64,000 bases of DNA. Source: Winogradskyella sp. (GTDB lineage: Bacteria > Bacteroidota > Bacteroidia > Flavobacteriales > Flavobacteriaceae). The stretch is from contig JABDKL010000115.1 of NCBI GenBank assembly GCA_013002225.1, forward strand, positions 1 to 64,000, written 5' to 3'. The position numbers and the translations under genes are program-made. Shown one piece after another: positions 17,982 to 26,007 of the stretch (position 1 is its first letter; every line of letters begins with the position of its first letter). Below the pieces are notes generated by a model. That model saw only the letters and a list, made by a program, of their open reading frames with translations, did not search any database and had not been told where the DNA came from.

Positions 17982-17997
17982 TGTTCCACGTGAAACA
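17982..17997. other. parS-like centromere site 2
   Basis: TGTTCCACGTGAAACA matches the parS consensus TGTTnCACGTGAAACA at every defined position. It begins 7 bases after the mnmG stop. Spacing to site 1 is about 1.9 kb. Confidence 0.8.
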
Positions 17998-18043
17998 ATT
18001 CAATAGTATTTTTTTGATTTGAAACTAATTCAGACCTATTCTT

Positions 18044-18922
18044 ATGGAAAAGCCTTCTTTTTTTTTATCCCTTAAAGATTATTCAGTCACTGGAGAAGCG
18101 TTTAAATTAATGCATGATATAGAGTTGGATATGCTCGAAACATATCCACAACCAGCTGCAAATAAATTATCGGAGTATTATAAAAGTGAAGACTATATTT
18201 CTCATACAGGCAGTAAAAGAAACCTCTTAGAATACGTATATCATTTTATTAGAGGGGTAGCTCTTAAGCGAAAACTTCGTTTAATTAATTCGTTTAATTC
18301 TAAATCCAAAAATCTTTTAGACATTGGTTGTGGAACTGGAGATTTCTTAGAAACGGCTTTGGAAGCTAAATGGACAGTTACGGGCATTGAACCAAATGAG
18401 CAAGCTAGAAAAATTGCAAATTCTAAGACTAATAATGTTGTTTATGATATAGATCATTTGGCTGCATTACAACCCCAGAGTTTTGATGTCATTACTCTGT
18501 GGCATGTGTTGGAGCACCTGCCAAATTTAGAATTCACGCTATCAACACTTAAATCACTCTTAAAACCTAAAGGCACACTAATTATTGCTGTGCCTAATTT
18601 TAAGAGTTTTGATGCAACCTATTATAAAAATTTCTGGGCAGCATATGATGTGCCGAGACATTATTGGCATTTCTCTAAGACGTCAATTAAAAAGTTATTT
18701 GAAAAAGTAGAGATGGGTGTTATCGATATTAGGCCAATGATTTTTGACGCCTATTATGTGAGTCTATTATCTGAGAAGTATAAGACTGGCGTTATGAATC
18801 CTTTAAAAGGTTTTTGGGTGGGATTTCAATCCAATTTAAAAGCGCGACAGACAAAAGAATATTCTTCACACATTTATATATTAAAACACAGTGATTCTTT
18901 ATTTAATGAATGCTCTTTGTAG
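18044..18922 (+). CDS. Class I SAM-dependent methyltransferase
   Basis: A 292-residue protein with a complete Rossmann-type methyltransferase core: motif I LLDIGCGTGDF at residues 91-101, the acidic residue after the second strand in GIEPNEQA (114-121), and the post-I motif with FDVITLWHVLEHLPN. It belongs to the Methyltransf_11/23 group often called UbiE/Coq3-like by automatic annotation. The substrate is unknown. The N-terminal 90 residues (helical, with KLSEYYKSEDYISHTG) suggest a polysaccharide- or lipid-linked methyltransferase. It lies 68 bases after mnmG on the same strand. Confidence 0.85.
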   Translation: MEKPSFFLSLKDYSVTGEAFKLMHDIELDMLETYPQPAANKLSEYYKSEDYISHTGSKRNLLEYVYHFIRGVALKRKLRLINSFNSKSKNLLDIGCGTGDFLETALEAKWTVTGIEPNEQARKIANSKTNNVVYDIDHLAALQPQSFDVITLWHVLEHLPNLEFTLSTLKSLLKPKGTLIIAVPNFKSFDATYYKNFWAAYDVPRHYWHFSKTSIKKLFEKVEMGVIDIRPMIFDAYYVSLLSEKYKTGVMNPLKGFWVGFQSNLKARQTKEYSSHIYILKHSDSLFNECSL

Positions 18923-19079
18923 AAATTACTCCCAAACAACGCAAGGGGTTGTGTGATCACGAAAGCTTCTTAAATCGCATTATTTTGGCTCATTTGTGAT
19001 AGTTTTTAGTTATTTAAAAAATATATAAATAGAAATAATCAATAATGAAATAAATAAGAGAATCACAACGCAACTTTTA

Positions 19080-19087
19080 TACATTTG
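19080..19087 (+). promoter_or_regulatory. -7 box of the OmpH/Skp-like gene
   Basis: TACATTTG matches TAnnTTTG. It contains the TTG at 19085 that could be mistaken for a start codon, so translation should begin at the ATG at 19112. Confidence 0.5.
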
Positions 19088-19111
19088 CAAAAAAATAAAA
19101 ATATAAACATC

Positions 19112-19672
19112 ATGAAAAAAATAATTTTAGGACTGACCGTATTGATAGCTTTGGCGTCTTGCCAGGATCAAAAAATTGCGTTTATAGATAATGGTAAGGT
19201 GATCAATGAGTATCAAATGAAAATTGATTTAGAGGAGAAGTACAAGAAAAAAGATGAAGTGTATAAAAAGAAGACAGATAGTATAGGTCAATCGTATCAA
19301 TTAGATGCTCAGCAAACTCAGGCACGATTGAGTAAACTGTCCCAACAAAAACAACAAGAAGGCTCACAGGAATTTAGCCAAAAATGGCAAATGATACAAC
19401 AACAACTGCAATTTGAACAACAACAAATGCAACAATCGTTTAGTCAGGAAATGGATTCGGTTATTGTTAAAGTTCAAAGTTTTGTAAATGATTTTGGAAA
19501 AGACAACGGCTACACCTACATTTTAGGTAAAAACGAAGCTGGAAGTGTAATGTATGGTAAGGAAGAAAATGATATATCTGAAGAGGTCATTAAAGCCATA
19601 AATGCCGCTTACACAAATAACAAATCAGTAGCATCGGAAGATTCTACTGAGGAGCTTAACACCAAAGAGTAA
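19112..19672 (+). CDS. OmpH/Skp-family periplasmic lipoprotein
   Basis: A 186-residue protein. The ATG at 19112 gives a lipoprotein signal peptide ending in ALASC (lipobox Cys about residue 17). An OmpH/Skp-like sequence follows: a strand with KIAFIDNGKVINEYQ and then a long, strongly Gln-rich coiled coil (about 40-115), ending in a C-terminal strand pair GYTYILGKN. Skp-like chaperones hold unfolded outer-membrane proteins in the periplasm. Membrane anchoring by a lipid is unlike E. coli Skp. A terminator follows. Confidence 0.82.
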   Translation: MKKIILGLTVLIALASCQDQKIAFIDNGKVINEYQMKIDLEEKYKKKDEVYKKKTDSIGQSYQLDAQQTQARLSKLSQQKQQEGSQEFSQKWQMIQQQLQFEQQQMQQSFSQEMDSVIVKVQSFVNDFGKDNGYTYILGKNEAGSVMYGKEENDISEEVIKAINAAYTNNKSVASEDSTEELNTKE

Positions 19673-19692
19673 TTTCTCTCTAAATTATAAAG

Positions 19693-19717
19693 AAGCCGAG
19701 CTTACGCTTGGCTTTTT
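19693..19717 (+). terminator. Rho-independent terminator of the Skp-like gene
   Basis: The stem AAGCCGAGC/GCTTGGCTT (one G-U pair) around a 4-base loop is followed by a T run. It overlaps the 3' end of the convergent holB gene. Confidence 0.75.
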
Positions 19718-20859
19718 TTATGCAATAAACGTGTAAGTTTAATAGAAAGGTCTGTCAGGATAATCTTTGAGTTTCCATTACGCTCTATATGGTATATAGC
19801 ATCTTGTAATTCATTGGAAATTTCGAAAATATTAGACTCGTGTACAAATGGAGCAAACTTTTCGAGTTTGAAACTTTCCGACTTAGGCTCTAAATATACT
19901 AAGTCCTTCGCGTTATAATTAAATAATAGAGCTTGTCTGAAATAGTTTAGACAAAATCGTAAAAACTTTTTTTGTGTTTCTCTTCCTGTTTTTGCAATTT
20001 CCTCGGACCAGGAAATTAAATCATGAATAGCGCTCTTATTACCCTTGGCTTTGAAGGCAGAGCGCACCCATAAAATAAACCACTTCTCAAATTGAATATC
20101 CTCACTGTCCTGATAAATAAGATCGCAGGCCTTGTTATAATTTCCATTAGCCTGATGTGCAATTTTAGAGGCAATAGAAGTTTCAATGTGATAATTTTTA
20201 ACTAATGCTTCGGCGATAGTTTCCTCTGCTAAAGGTGGAAAATACAGCACCTGGCAACGCGATTTAATGGTGTTTATAATTTGCTCGTCATCTTCAGCAA
20301 TAAGGATAAAAATGGTTTTTTCTGGCGGTTCCTCGATTAGCTTTAAAAGTTTATTGGCTGCCGAGGTATTCATTTTTTCAGCCATCCAGATTAACATCAC
20401 CTTATAGCCTCCTTCATAAGATTTTAATGATAAGGATTTTACAATTTCTAATGCCTCATCTACACCTATTTGACCTTGTTTATTATCGACTCCTAATAAT
20501 TTATACCAATCAAACAAATTACCGTAAGGTTGTTGATCTAACAGCTGTCGCCATTCTTCCAGATAGTAATTAGAAACAGGCTTACTTTTAACCTTATCGC
20601 TGGTTGTCACAGGAAACGCAAAATGCAGATCTGGGTGAGAAAAATTCTTAAATTTTAAATTACAGGAATCGTTACCGCCGGTGTTTTCGGCATTTGTATT
20701 ACCACACAAAATGTATTGTGCATAAGCGAGGGCCATAGGCAATGTACCTGATCCTTCAGGTCCAACAAATAATTGAGCGTGTGCAATTCTGCCAGCATCA
20801 ACACTTGTGGTTAGATGATTTTTTATATGCTTTTGACCTAAAACCTCCGAAAATAACAT
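19702..20859 (-). CDS. holB: DNA polymerase III subunit delta' (HolB)
   Basis: A 385-residue AAA+ clamp-loader subunit. The N-terminal part has FSEVLGQKHIKNHL and IAHAQLF, as in the DnaX/HolB family. The P-loop position reads GPEGSGTL (33-40), lacking the Lys needed for ATP binding, as expected for the non-ATPase delta' stator. The sensor region SRCQVLYFPPL is present. The zinc module is reduced to two visible Cys, and the usual CxxC pair is missing. It acts in loading the beta clamp at replication forks. Confidence 0.9.
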   Translation of the reverse strand: MLFSEVLGQKHIKNHLTTSVDAGRIAHAQLFVGPEGSGTLPMALAYAQYILCGNTNAENTGGNDSCNLKFKNFSHPDLHFAFPVTTSDKVKSKPVSNYYLEEWRQLLDQQPYGNLFDWYKLLGVDNKQGQIGVDEALEIVKSLSLKSYEGGYKVMLIWMAEKMNTSAANKLLKLIEEPPEKTIFILIAEDDEQIINTIKSRCQVLYFPPLAEETIAEALVKNYHIETSIASKIAHQANGNYNKACDLIYQDSEDIQFEKWFILWVRSAFKAKGNKSAIHDLISWSEEIAKTGRETQKKFLRFCLNYFRQALLFNYNAKDLVYLEPKSESFKLEKFAPFVHESNIFEISNELQDAIYHIERNGNSKIILTDLSIKLTRLLHKKSQA

Positions 20860-20931
20860 GAGGGCAAAGCTATATAAAATTTTATCTAAATTATATGCTT
20901 GGATATTGAATTTTAAAACAACAAGTCTCTA

Positions 20932-20963
20932 TTTGTCAAATGGGCTTTATGAGCTTATATTTG
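20932..20963 (+). promoter_or_regulatory. Promoter of pgk
   Basis: TTTG at 20932-20935 and TATATTTG at 20956-20963 are 20 bases apart, a close match to the Bacteroidota -33/-7 promoter. The -7 box ends 18 bases before the pgk ATG. Confidence 0.72.
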
Positions 20964-20981
20964 TTTTTCAAATAATATAAA

Positions 20982-22169
20982 ATGAAGACTCTCAACGATT
21001 TCAATTTCAATAACAAAAAAGCATTAATACGAGTAGATTTTAATGTGCCCTTAGATGATAATTATAATGTCACTGATGCTACCCGAATTATATCTGCGAA
21101 ACCAACAATTATAAAAATTCTAGAAGATGGTGGTAGTTGTGTTTTAATGTCTCACTTGGGGCGTCCAAAAGGTTTTCAAGACGAGTTTTCTTTAAAACAT
21201 ATTATAAATAAGATTGAAGATATACTGGGAGTTGAGGTTAAATTTGCAGAGGATTGTATAGGTCAAGAAGCTAAAGACATGGCCGATAGTTTGAAACCAG
21301 GTGAAATATTGTTACTTGAGAACCTACGCTTTTATGAAGAGGAAACTAAAGGCGATAAAGAATTTGCAAAAAAGCTTTCTCAATTAGGGGATATCTATGT
21401 TAATGATGCTTTTGGGACAGCCCATAGAGCACATGCATCTACAACTATTGTAGCTGATTTTTTTGAAAATCAGAAATGCTTTGGTAGCCTTCTTGCCAAG
21501 GAAATTGAGAGTATTAATAGAGTAATGCAAGATGGCGAAAAGCCGGTATTGGCAGTCCTTGGCGGCGCTAAAGTTTCCTCTAAAATAACAGTAATTGAAA
21601 ATATCTTAGATAAGGTCGATCATTTAATTATTGGTGGTGGAATGACCTTTACCTTTATAAAAGCCCAAGGAGGCAACATTGGAGATTCGATTTGTGAGGA
21701 TGATAAAATAGATTTAGCATTAGATATCATGCAACAGGCAAAAAATAAAGCGGTTAAAATCCATTTGCCTGTAGATGTTAAAGCTGCAGATGCATTTAGT
21801 AACGATGCTAACACTCAAATTTGCGATGTTAATGAAATTCCAGACGGATGGCAAGGCTTAGACGCAGGTCCTAAATCTTTGGATATTTTTGATGAAGTCG
21901 TAAATCAATGTAAAACCATTTTATGGAATGGTCCATTAGGAGTATTTGAAATGGAAAATTTCGCAAATGGGACAATAGCTCTAGGAAATTCAATAGCGAA
22001 ATCAACCGAAAACGGAGCCTTTTCTTTAGTAGGAGGAGGAGATTCAGTAGCAGCTGTTAAGCAGTTTGGTTTTGAGAACAAGGTTAGTTATGTGAGTACT
22101 GGAGGTGGCGCGATGCTAGAAAGTTTAGAAGGTAAAACGCTGCCAGGTATTGCTGCAATAATGGAATAG
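20982..22169 (+). CDS. pgk: Phosphoglycerate kinase
   Basis: A 395-residue monomeric glycolytic enzyme that transfers phosphate from 1,3-bisphosphoglycerate to ADP. The signature [13 protein letters not shown] is at residues 14-26, the substrate site SHLGRPKG at about 59-66, the hinge with [11 protein letters not shown], and the nucleotide site with GGGDSVAA near the C-terminus. It is complete and of normal length. It has a clear promoter of its own. The following gene starts 57 bases after its stop. Confidence 0.97.
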   Translation: MKTLNDFNFNNKKALIRVDFNVPLDDNYNVTDATRIISAKPTIIKILEDGGSCVLMSHLGRPKGFQDEFSLKHIINKIEDILGVEVKFAEDCIGQEAKDMADSLKPGEILLLENLRFYEEETKGDKEFAKKLSQLGDIYVNDAFGTAHRAHASTTIVADFFENQKCFGSLLAKEIESINRVMQDGEKPVLAVLGGAKVSSKITVIENILDKVDHLIIGGGMTFTFIKAQGGNIGDSICEDDKIDLALDIMQQAKNKAVKIHLPVDVKAADAFSNDANTQICDVNEIPDGWQGLDAGPKSLDIFDEVVNQCKTILWNGPLGVFEMENFANGTIALGNSIAKSTENGAFSLVGGGDSVAAVKQFGFENKVSYVSTGGGAMLESLEGKTLPGIAAIME

Positions 22170-22226
22170 CCAGAATTACAAATTCTAGTTTCTTACGCAT
22201 ATGATAAAGAAATAATAATAATATTT

Positions 22227-23786
22227 ATGAACCATAAAACTTTTATAGTTGTTATACTATGCTTTTTCGCAAATATCATTTTAGGACAGACTAAAACAGA
22301 TAGTATTGCTATAAAGAAGGTGGGCGAAATTAGTATCAAGGATTCTCTTATTGACGGTAGCATTATTAAACCTAACAAAACCATCCCTATAGAACAGGAC
22401 TCTATCACAATTAAAAAATTACAAGATTTACCTAAGGTTATAGAATTAGATCAAAAGTGGTTGGATGAGCTGTATAGTAATACCTTATTCGACACTATAT
22501 ACAAATCGGTTTCAGAATTAACCTATGAGCCAATAGATTATCCAGAGTTAACAACCGATACTTTAAAAGCCAGGCTAAAACGCCTAAATGCAAAAACACC
22601 TTTTAATGTAGAATATAATGCATCCTTAGAAAGTGTTATAAAACGCTATTTAAAATATAGAAGGACTTCGCTCGAGCGATTAATGGGATTAAGCCACTTT
22701 TACTTTCCAATGTTTGAGCAGGAATTTGATAATTATAACATCCCGCTGGAAATGAAGTATTTATCAATAGTAGAGTCTGCATTAAAGCCGAGGGCAAGGT
22801 CTAGAGTCGGGGCTACCGGTTTATGGCAATTTATGTTTGCTACAGGGAAAGAATATAAACTCGATGTAAGTAGTTATGTAGATGAGCGCCGTGACCCTAT
22901 TAAATCTACAACAGCTGCAGCACAATATTTATCTCGATTATACAAAATATTTGGCGATTGGGATTTGGCACTTGCAGCGTATAACTCAGGACCTGGTAAT
23001 GTGAATAAGGCTATTAGACGTTCAGGTGGCTACACCAACTATTGGAATATAAGACGAAATTTACCTAGAGAAACGGCGGGTTATGTGCCGGCTTTTTTAG
23101 CTACGATGTATATTTTTGAATTTGCAAAAGAGCATGGGTTTAAACCAGAACGACCAGATTTTCAATATATACAAACCGATACCGTTCATGTTAAACAAAT
23201 GATTACCTTAGATCAAGTGGCAGAAACGACAGGTGTAAAAATTGAGGCCTTACAGTTTTTAAACCCATCTTATAAGTTAGATATTATTCCAAAGATTGAA
23301 GGTAAAACATATGTTTTAAGGCTGCCAAGAGAAGCCATCGGAGTTTTTACAGCTAATGAACCTCAAATATATGGTTATGCTAAGGCTGAGTTTGATAAAC
23401 GTGAAAAACCACTACCACAACTTTTTAACGCAGACACGAAAGTTAGATATCGCGTTAAAAATGGTGATTATTTAGGAAAAATCGCCAGAAAATATGGAGT
23501 AAGGGTAAGCCAAATTAAAAGCTGGAATGGTCTTAGAAGCAACAACTTACGTATTGGTCAACGGCTCACTATTTATCCGAGGAATCCAAGTGCTGTAACT
23601 AAGCCAAGTACAACGAAAAAAACTGTTAGTACAGCAGGGAAAAAGACCTATAAAGTACGATCTGGTGATTCACTTTGGAGTATAGCTCAAAAGTTTTCTG
23701 GAGTTTCTGTACAAAACATTAAAGATTGGAATGATATTAGTAGTAATAAACTTAAAATAGGAATGACCCTGGTTGTTTCAGAATAA
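22227..23786 (+). CDS. MltD-like lytic transglycosylase with LysM domains
   Basis: A 519-residue exported murein hydrolase. A signal peptide (residues 5-20) is followed by a linker and a family 1 SLT domain (about 155-285) with the catalytic Glu in SIVESALKPRARS (Glu183), GATGLWQFM and AYNSGPGNV. A degenerate LysM-like stretch is near 315-360, and two clear LysM repeats are at about 408-450 (YRVKNGDYLGKIA...) and 473-517 (YKVRSGDSLWSIA...). It cleaves glycan strands to 1,6-anhydro ends. The following DUF4837 lipoprotein gene is 23 bases downstream and probably cotranscribed. Confidence 0.92.
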   Translation: MNHKTFIVVILCFFANIILGQTKTDSIAIKKVGEISIKDSLIDGSIIKPNKTIPIEQDSITIKKLQDLPKVIELDQKWLDELYSNTLFDTIYKSVSELTYEPIDYPELTTDTLKARLKRLNAKTPFNVEYNASLESVIKRYLKYRRTSLERLMGLSHFYFPMFEQEFDNYNIPLEMKYLSIVESALKPRARSRVGATGLWQFMFATGKEYKLDVSSYVDERRDPIKSTTAAAQYLSRLYKIFGDWDLALAAYNSGPGNVNKAIRRSGGYTNYWNIRRNLPRETAGYVPAFLATMYIFEFAKEHGFKPERPDFQYIQTDTVHVKQMITLDQVAETTGVKIEALQFLNPSYKLDIIPKIEGKTYVLRLPREAIGVFTANEPQIYGYAKAEFDKREKPLPQLFNADTKVRYRVKNGDYLGKIARKYGVRVSQIKSWNGLRSNNLRIGQRLTIYPRNPSAVTKPSTTKKTVSTAGKKTYKVRSGDSLWSIAQKFSGVSVQNIKDWNDISSNKLKIGMTLVVSE

Positions 23787-23809
23787 TAATCAACATAAAA
23801 TATTAAATT

Positions 23810-24790
23810 ATGAGAACGTTGTATTCAATTGTCCTTTGTTTGTTTTTATTAGGATGTGGTGAAGGTAAAAACGATAATAATCAAATTTATTTGCCAGAAT
23901 CTAATGGTAATTTAAATAACATTTCAGTTGTAGTAGACAATCTTTTATGGGAGGGAAATGTTGGAGAACGTATTAGAGATATTTTTGCTGCCACTTTAAA
24001 TGGCCTACCTGTCGATGAGCCAATGTTTAAAATGCGGCAAATTCCTCCACAGGTATTTAATGGATTCACGACACGGAGCAGAATAATTCTCAAAATTGAA
24101 AAAGGAGCAGAAGAGGCATCTACAATCATTGTAAACGACAAGTTTGCAAAACCACAAACGGTAGCTGTTGTGCGTGGAAAAAATGATGGCGAAATAATTA
24201 ACCAATTAAATGAAAATAAAGACAAAATTATAGACGCTTTTAATAAGGAAGAGGTAAAAGAAAAACAAAGACGTGTTAACTTGTCTCTTTTAAAGGATTC
24301 TGACATGGAGGCTAACCTGGGAATACGTATAGATATTCCATCTGCTTATAAAATAGCAAAGGCTACTGATGATTTTTTCTGGATAAGAAAGAGTTTAAGT
24401 AATACAAAAACTATAGACCTTATGTTTTACGATATACCTATAGAGGCTATTGCTAAGGGAGACAGTACTATTGTAGATATTGTAAGCGTAAGAGATAGTA
24501 TCACCAAAACTCAGATCCCTGGAGAAGAGGCTATATATATGGCGGTTGATGATGCCTATGCTCCCGCATTATTTAATACGATAATAGATAATAAACCAGC
24601 GTACGAAGTCAGAGGGATTTGGGAGACTAAGGGTTATACAATGGCAGGTCCATTTATTACCTACGTTATAGAAGATAAAATAAATAACCGCTATGTGATT
24701 GGAGATGGTTACGTTTATGCGCCATCACTTGAGAAACGCGATTACGTTTTCGAACTCGAGTCTATAATTAAATCTATAGAGATAGAATAA
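23810..24790 (+). CDS. DUF4837 family lipoprotein
   Basis: A 326-residue protein with a short lipoprotein signal peptide ending in LFLLGC (Cys near residue 16). The body has SNGNLNNISVVVDNLLWEG early and GIRIDIPSAYKIAKATDDFFWIRK in the middle, the pattern of the Bacteroidota-restricted DUF4837 family. The function is unknown. Its place directly after an MltD-like hydrolase suggests an envelope role. A strong terminator follows. Confidence 0.8.
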   Translation: MRTLYSIVLCLFLLGCGEGKNDNNQIYLPESNGNLNNISVVVDNLLWEGNVGERIRDIFAATLNGLPVDEPMFKMRQIPPQVFNGFTTRSRIILKIEKGAEEASTIIVNDKFAKPQTVAVVRGKNDGEIINQLNENKDKIIDAFNKEEVKEKQRRVNLSLLKDSDMEANLGIRIDIPSAYKIAKATDDFFWIRKSLSNTKTIDLMFYDIPIEAIAKGDSTIVDIVSVRDSITKTQIPGEEAIYMAVDDAYAPALFNTIIDNKPAYEVRGIWETKGYTMAGPFITYVIEDKINNRYVIGDGYVYAPSLEKRDYVFELESIIKSIEIE

Positions 24791-24793
24791 ATA

Positions 24794-24827
24794 AAAAAAG
24801 CCAACTATTTAAGTTGGCTTTTTTTAT
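24794..24827. terminator. Bidirectional rho-independent terminator
   Basis: GCCAACT/AGTTGGC form the stem core around a 5-base loop, with A and T runs on both sides. It separates the DUF4837 gene from convergent tatA. Confidence 0.87.
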
Positions 24828-24841
24828 TATTTAAAAAGTGT

Positions 24842-25024
24842 TTATTCTTTTTCTTTTTTATCAGATGCGTCTTCTTTACTGGCATCTTTAAATTCTTTAA
24901 GCCCACTTCCTAAACCTCTCATTAGTTCAGGGATTTTTTTACCGCCAAATAGTAACAAAACAACTACCACGATAAGAATTATTTGAGGCGCACCAATTGC
25001 TAATGGGACAATATATAAACTCAT
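24842..25024 (-). CDS. tatA: Twin-arginine translocase subunit TatA/TatE
   Basis: A 60-residue protein with the TatA plan: a short periplasmic N-terminus, one membrane helix (about 6-25), the hinge [18 protein letters not shown], and an amphipathic helix followed by a charged tail. TatA oligomers form the pore for folded proteins carrying twin-Arg signals. TatC is not in the window. Conserved Phe-Gly at the hinge is intact. The gene lies alone on the minus strand. Confidence 0.93.
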   Translation of the reverse strand: MSLYIVPLAIGAPQIILIVVVVLLLFGGKKIPELMRGLGSGLKEFKDASKEDASDKKEKE

Positions 25025-25042
25025 AATTATTAATTTAGGCTA

Positions 25043-25050
25043 CAAAGTTA
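25043..25050 (-). promoter_or_regulatory. -7 box of tatA
   Basis: TAACTTTG on the minus strand matches TAnnTTTG and lies 18 bases upstream of the tatA ATG. Confidence 0.5.
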
Positions 25051-25124
25051 GTAATTATAGTTCAATTAAAACGTTCTAAAATTAACTTTAGCACTTTAAG
25101 AGAAGGCTATTTCACTATTTTAAC

Positions 25125-25132
25125 TAATTTTG
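25125..25132 (+). promoter_or_regulatory. -7 box of the M23 peptidase gene
   Basis: TAATTTTG matches TAnnTTTG and ends five bases before the ATG at 25138, which predicts a leaderless or nearly leaderless mRNA. Confidence 0.45.
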
Positions 25133-25137
25133 TTTTA

Positions 25138-26007
25138 ATGGCAAAAAAGAATAAAAAGGAGAAGAAACTTGCAAAAAAATTGCTTCATAAGTATCGGTTA
25201 GTAATTTTAAATGAAGATACTTTTGAAGAGCGCTTTGCTATTAAATTAACACGCCTTAATGTGTTTGTTTTAACATCATTATCTGCAATTTTACTGGTGT
25301 TTTTGACCATATTACTAATCGCATTTACACCCTTAAGAGAGTATATTCCGGGCTACTCTTCCGCCCAACTAAAAAAGAGAGCCACTGTACTTAATTATAA
25401 AACAGATTCTTTGGTAAATGAATTAGAACTAAACAGGCAATACTATGCATCTATAAGAAAGGTGTTAACAGGAGATGTTGCTAATGTAGACTTTAACAGA
25501 GATTCGATAATTAGAGCAACACAAGCAGATATCGACAATTTAAAATTCGACACCAATAAGCAAGATTCACTTTTAAGAGCCAAAGTAGAAAAGGAAGATA
25601 AATACAATCTTTTTGAGTCATCAGAAGATCAGTCTAATTTTGTTTTATTTCCGCCTGCTAATGGCTCAATTTCCGAAGGTTTTAATTTTAAGGAAAAACA
25701 CTTTGCTGTAGATGTTGTATTGGCAGAAGACACACCTGTTAAAGCAACAGCAGACGGCACAGTTATTTTCGCAGAATGGACCCTAGATACAGGTTACGTT
25801 GTCATCATCGAACACAATCAAGAATTGATTTCTGTTTATAAACATAATGCTTCTATTACCAAAAACCAGGGGGATTTAGTTAAGGCCGGTGAAGTTATAG
25901 CAATGTCTGGTAACACAGGTGCTTTAAGCACAGGTCCTCATTTGCATTTTGAACTCTGGAGCAAAGGATACCCAGTTAATCCAACTAATTTTATTGATTT
26001 TCAATAA
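25138..26007 (+). CDS. M23 family metalloendopeptidase, membrane anchored
   Basis: A 289-residue protein with a very basic cytoplasmic N-terminus, one membrane segment (about 42-64), a coiled-coil spacer (about 75-160) and a C-terminal M23 domain. Zinc ligands are visible: HFAVD (His188, Asp192) and HLHFEL (His268, His270). It cuts peptidoglycan cross-links in the periplasm, or acts like the septal regulators of amidases; intact zinc ligands favour an active enzyme. Its stop and the next ATG share one base (TAATG), so translation is coupled. Confidence 0.92.
   Translation: MAKKNKKEKKLAKKLLHKYRLVILNEDTFEERFAIKLTRLNVFVLTSLSAILLVFLTILLIAFTPLREYIPGYSSAQLKKRATVLNYKTDSLVNELELNRQYYASIRKVLTGDVANVDFNRDSIIRATQADIDNLKFDTNKQDSLLRAKVEKEDKYNLFESSEDQSNFVLFPPANGSISEGFNFKEKHFAVDVVLAEDTPVKATADGTVIFAEWTLDTGYVVIIEHNQELISVYKHNASITKNQGDLVKAGEVIAMSGNTGALSTGPHLHFELWSKGYPVNPTNFIDFQ

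Noticed and set aside
22170..22200. AGAATT/AATTCT hairpin after pgk as a terminator
   Set aside because: The stem is AT-rich and short and there is no real T run.
23887..24306. A 139-codon minus-strand open frame within the DUF4837 gene
   Set aside because: The + strand gene has a signal peptide and family pattern; the minus frame has neither and no promoter.
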